A stretch of DNA of 8,176 nucleotides from Bacteroidales bacterium (lineage in GTDB: Bacteria > Bacteroidota > Bacteroidia > Bacteroidales > UBA932): positions 1-8,176 of the forward strand of contig JAFZMA010000230.1 of assembly GCA_017551215.1 (NCBI GenBank), read 5' to 3'. Under the pieces are notes generated by a model. The model was not told the DNA's origin. It made no database searches and worked only from the letters and a program-made list of their open reading frames with translations. Positions within the stretch are counted from its first letter, which is position 1; each line of letters starts with the position of its first letter. A program made the position numbers and the translations under genes. Positions 7,602 through 8,176 of the stretch are shown in pieces.

Positions 7602-7614
7602 ACCTCTGCAAGAT

Positions 7615-7705
7615 ATATCATTGATAATCAGCGCTTTAATGTTATTAACCTATAATGTTTTAGCTAGGTTCATATTAGCATTGACCTAATAATCAAACAC
7701 TTACG
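7615..7705. other. AT-rich spacer with alternative small hairpins
   Basis: The stretch between the two repeat elements holds no gene. AACCTA at 7647-7652 pairs with TAGGTT at 7665-7670. The same TAGGT (7665-7669) can instead pair with ACCTA at 7684-7688, so two mutually exclusive small stems are possible. A TATAAT at 7651-7656 lies inside, but sigma-70 -10 boxes of the E. coli type are not the rule in Bacteroidota. A promoter for the DUF2400 cluster must lie somewhere in 7450-7887, because the L31 terminator is upstream, but I could not place it. Confidence 0.4.
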
Positions 7706-7776
7706 TTGCAGGGGTAATCGTATGGTCAGTGCGGTGGATAATAAGGAACTTCAGTGCCCGGCAGAGTAGGCCGCAT

Positions 7777-7790
7777 ACCCCTTGAGGGGT
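7777..7790. other. Small hairpin in the second element
   Basis: ACCCC (7777-7781) and GGGGT (7786-7790) form a perfect 5-bp stem around a TTGA loop. No T-tract follows on either strand, so it is not a typical intrinsic terminator. Confidence 0.55.
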
Positions 7791-7841
7791 GCCGTTAGCG
7801 GGGAGATGCTCAAGGATGGCCAAGATTAATTGGACATCTTT

Positions 7842-7875
7842 GGATGAGCGAAGAGAAGGCTTCTGAAAAGTCTTC
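7842..7875 (+). repeat. 34-base direct repeat, copy 2
   Basis: Second copy of the segment at 7568-7601, offset by 274 bases, 33 of 34 identical. It lies at the right end of the second element and stops 12 bases before the A-run that forms the L31 terminator T-tract on the minus strand. Confidence 0.9.
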
Positions 7876-7887
7876 GTCCTGCCAAAT

Positions 7888-7924
7888 AAAAAAGAGAGAC
7901 AGCCCACTGGACTATCTCTCTTTT
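7888..7924 (-). terminator. rpmE2: Rho-independent terminator of the L31 gene
   Basis: Read on the minus strand, AAAAGAGAGATAGTCC pairs with GGGCTGTCTCTCTTTT around the loop AGT, giving a 16-bp stem with two G-U wobbles, followed by a run of Ts (the stem and tail end in TTTTTT). On the plus strand the two wobbles become A-C mismatches, so the structure is better suited to the minus transcript. It starts 17 bases after the L31 stop codon. Confidence 0.88.
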
Positions 7925-7941
7925 CAACCTTGCTACGGCAA

Positions 7942-8176
7942 TTACTTTTTCTTGTAACGGCTGTAGAACTTGTCAACGCGGCCGGCTGTATCAACGAGCT
8001 TCATCTTACCGGTATAGAACGGGTGGGATGAACTTGAGATTTCTACCTTTACCAAAGGGTAGGTCTGGCCGTCTATTTCAATTGTCTCCTTGGTAGCCTC
8101 ACAGCTGCGTGTGATGAATACCTCATCGTTAGACATATCCTTGAAAGCTACAAGTCGGTAGGTTTCGGGATGTATA
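7942..8176 (-). CDS. rpmE2: 50S ribosomal protein L31 type B, 5' end missing
   Basis: The frame is open to the right edge and reads [20 protein letters not shown] before continuing to [39 protein letters not shown] and the basic end [10 protein letters not shown]. This is the type B (zinc-free, C-minus) L31 of the large ribosomal subunit, near the central protuberance and bridge to the small subunit. About 78 codons are present, and only the first few residues (typically MK or MKKG) lie outside. An internal ATG at 8136 is not the start, since the conserved IHP-YR block is upstream of it. The CxxC zinc motif of type A is absent, as expected. A strong terminator follows, so it is probably a single-gene or terminal transcript. 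Confidence 0.95.
   Translation of the reverse strand, partial: IHPETYRLVAFKDMSNDEVFITRSCEATKETIEIDGQTYPLVKVEISSSSHPFYTGKMKLVDTAGRVDKFYSRYKKK

Larger units (their letters stand above)
7480..7614. repeat. 135-bp palindromic element with 21-bp perfect terminal inverted repeats (MITE/REP-like)
   Basis: Positions 7480-7500 and 7594-7614 are perfect reverse complements; the left arm starts ATCTTGCAGAGGTGAAGACT. Inside lie a 7-bp stem TGTGGCC/GGCCACA (7511-7517 with 7524-7530, 6-base loop) and a 5-bp stem CCCAC/GTGGG (7544-7548 with 7561-7565). The interior is G+C rich, unlike the AT-rich flanks. It carries no reading frame that looks like a protein, so it would be non-autonomous if mobile. Direct target duplications cannot be told apart from the ends of the repeat. 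It sits 30 bases upstream of the DUF2400 start. A long folded RNA or a bidirectional structured terminator is possible, but there is no T-tract next to the outer stem. Confidence 0.7.
7706..7885. repeat. Second, diverged relative of the palindromic element
   Basis: The left end TTGCAGGGGTAAT (7706-7718) matches the left arm of the first element (7483-7495) at 10 of 13 positions. The right part shares the 34-base direct repeat and ends in CTGCCAA (7879-7885), comparable to CTGCAA of the first element. The interior is different and longer, with a small hairpin ACCCC-TTGA-GGGGT at 7777-7790. The ends no longer pair well with each other. The boundaries are therefore approximate, and it may be a decayed copy or a separate family sharing only the right end. 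Confidence 0.4.

Noticed and set aside
7476..7621. Target-site duplication flanking the palindromic element
   Set aside because: TCAT occurs at 7478-7481 and 7618-7621, but not at equal distances from the arms, and any AT duplication merges with the palindrome itself.
7614..7890. tRNA or known structured RNA gene between the repeats
   Set aside because: No cloverleaf, T-loop motif or recognisable riboswitch core was seen on either strand.
7701..7994. 97-codon minus-strand reading frame over the second element
   Set aside because: It begins inside the L31 gene out of frame, crosses the terminator and ends in the repeat. No recognisable protein features.

Overview
The window looks like chromosomal DNA of a Bacteroidales-type bacterium (phylum Bacteroidota). 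The evidence is the Bacteroidota-style -7 promoter motif (TAnnTTTG) in the one clear divergent promoter region, the lack of strong Shine-Dalgarno sequences, and the gene content: a TamB-like protein divergent from tsaD, a TIGR02757/DUF2400 protein, a secreted M14 peptidase and type B ribosomal protein L31. The taxonomic call is inference from these traits, not from a database match.

Layout. Positions 1-422 (minus) hold the N-terminal part of a TamB-like envelope protein. A 73-base divergent promoter region separates it from a plus-strand pair: tsaD (496-1533), whose stop overlaps the start of a COG2509-type FAD-dependent oxidoreductase (1530-3092). Twelve bases beyond that stop, a convergent minus-strand cluster ends. 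Read in its own direction the cluster runs DUF2400 protein (7449-6685), M14 zinc carboxypeptidase-like lipoprotein-free secreted protein (6672-5110), NhaC-type Na+/H+ antiporter (5110-3674), SlyD-like FKBP prolyl isomerase (3656-3105). Gaps of 12, -1 and 17 bases suggest one operon. The right edge (7942-8176, minus) is ribosomal protein L31 type B, cut at its 5' end and followed by a strong minus-strand terminator.

The genes are mostly housekeeping: tRNA t6A modification, translation, protein folding, ion homeostasis, envelope assembly and peptide trimming. No pathway obviously links the members of the minus-strand cluster. I did not see phage, CRISPR, toxin-antitoxin or defence genes.

The least ordinary part is the 492-base gap 7450-7941. 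It holds a 135-bp element with 21-bp perfect terminal inverted repeats (7480-7614), and a second, diverged and longer relative (about 7706-7885). The two share a 34-base segment with one mismatch. An AT-rich spacer with alternative small hairpins lies between them. They look like non-autonomous, MITE-like or REP-like repeats and I could not assign them to a known family.
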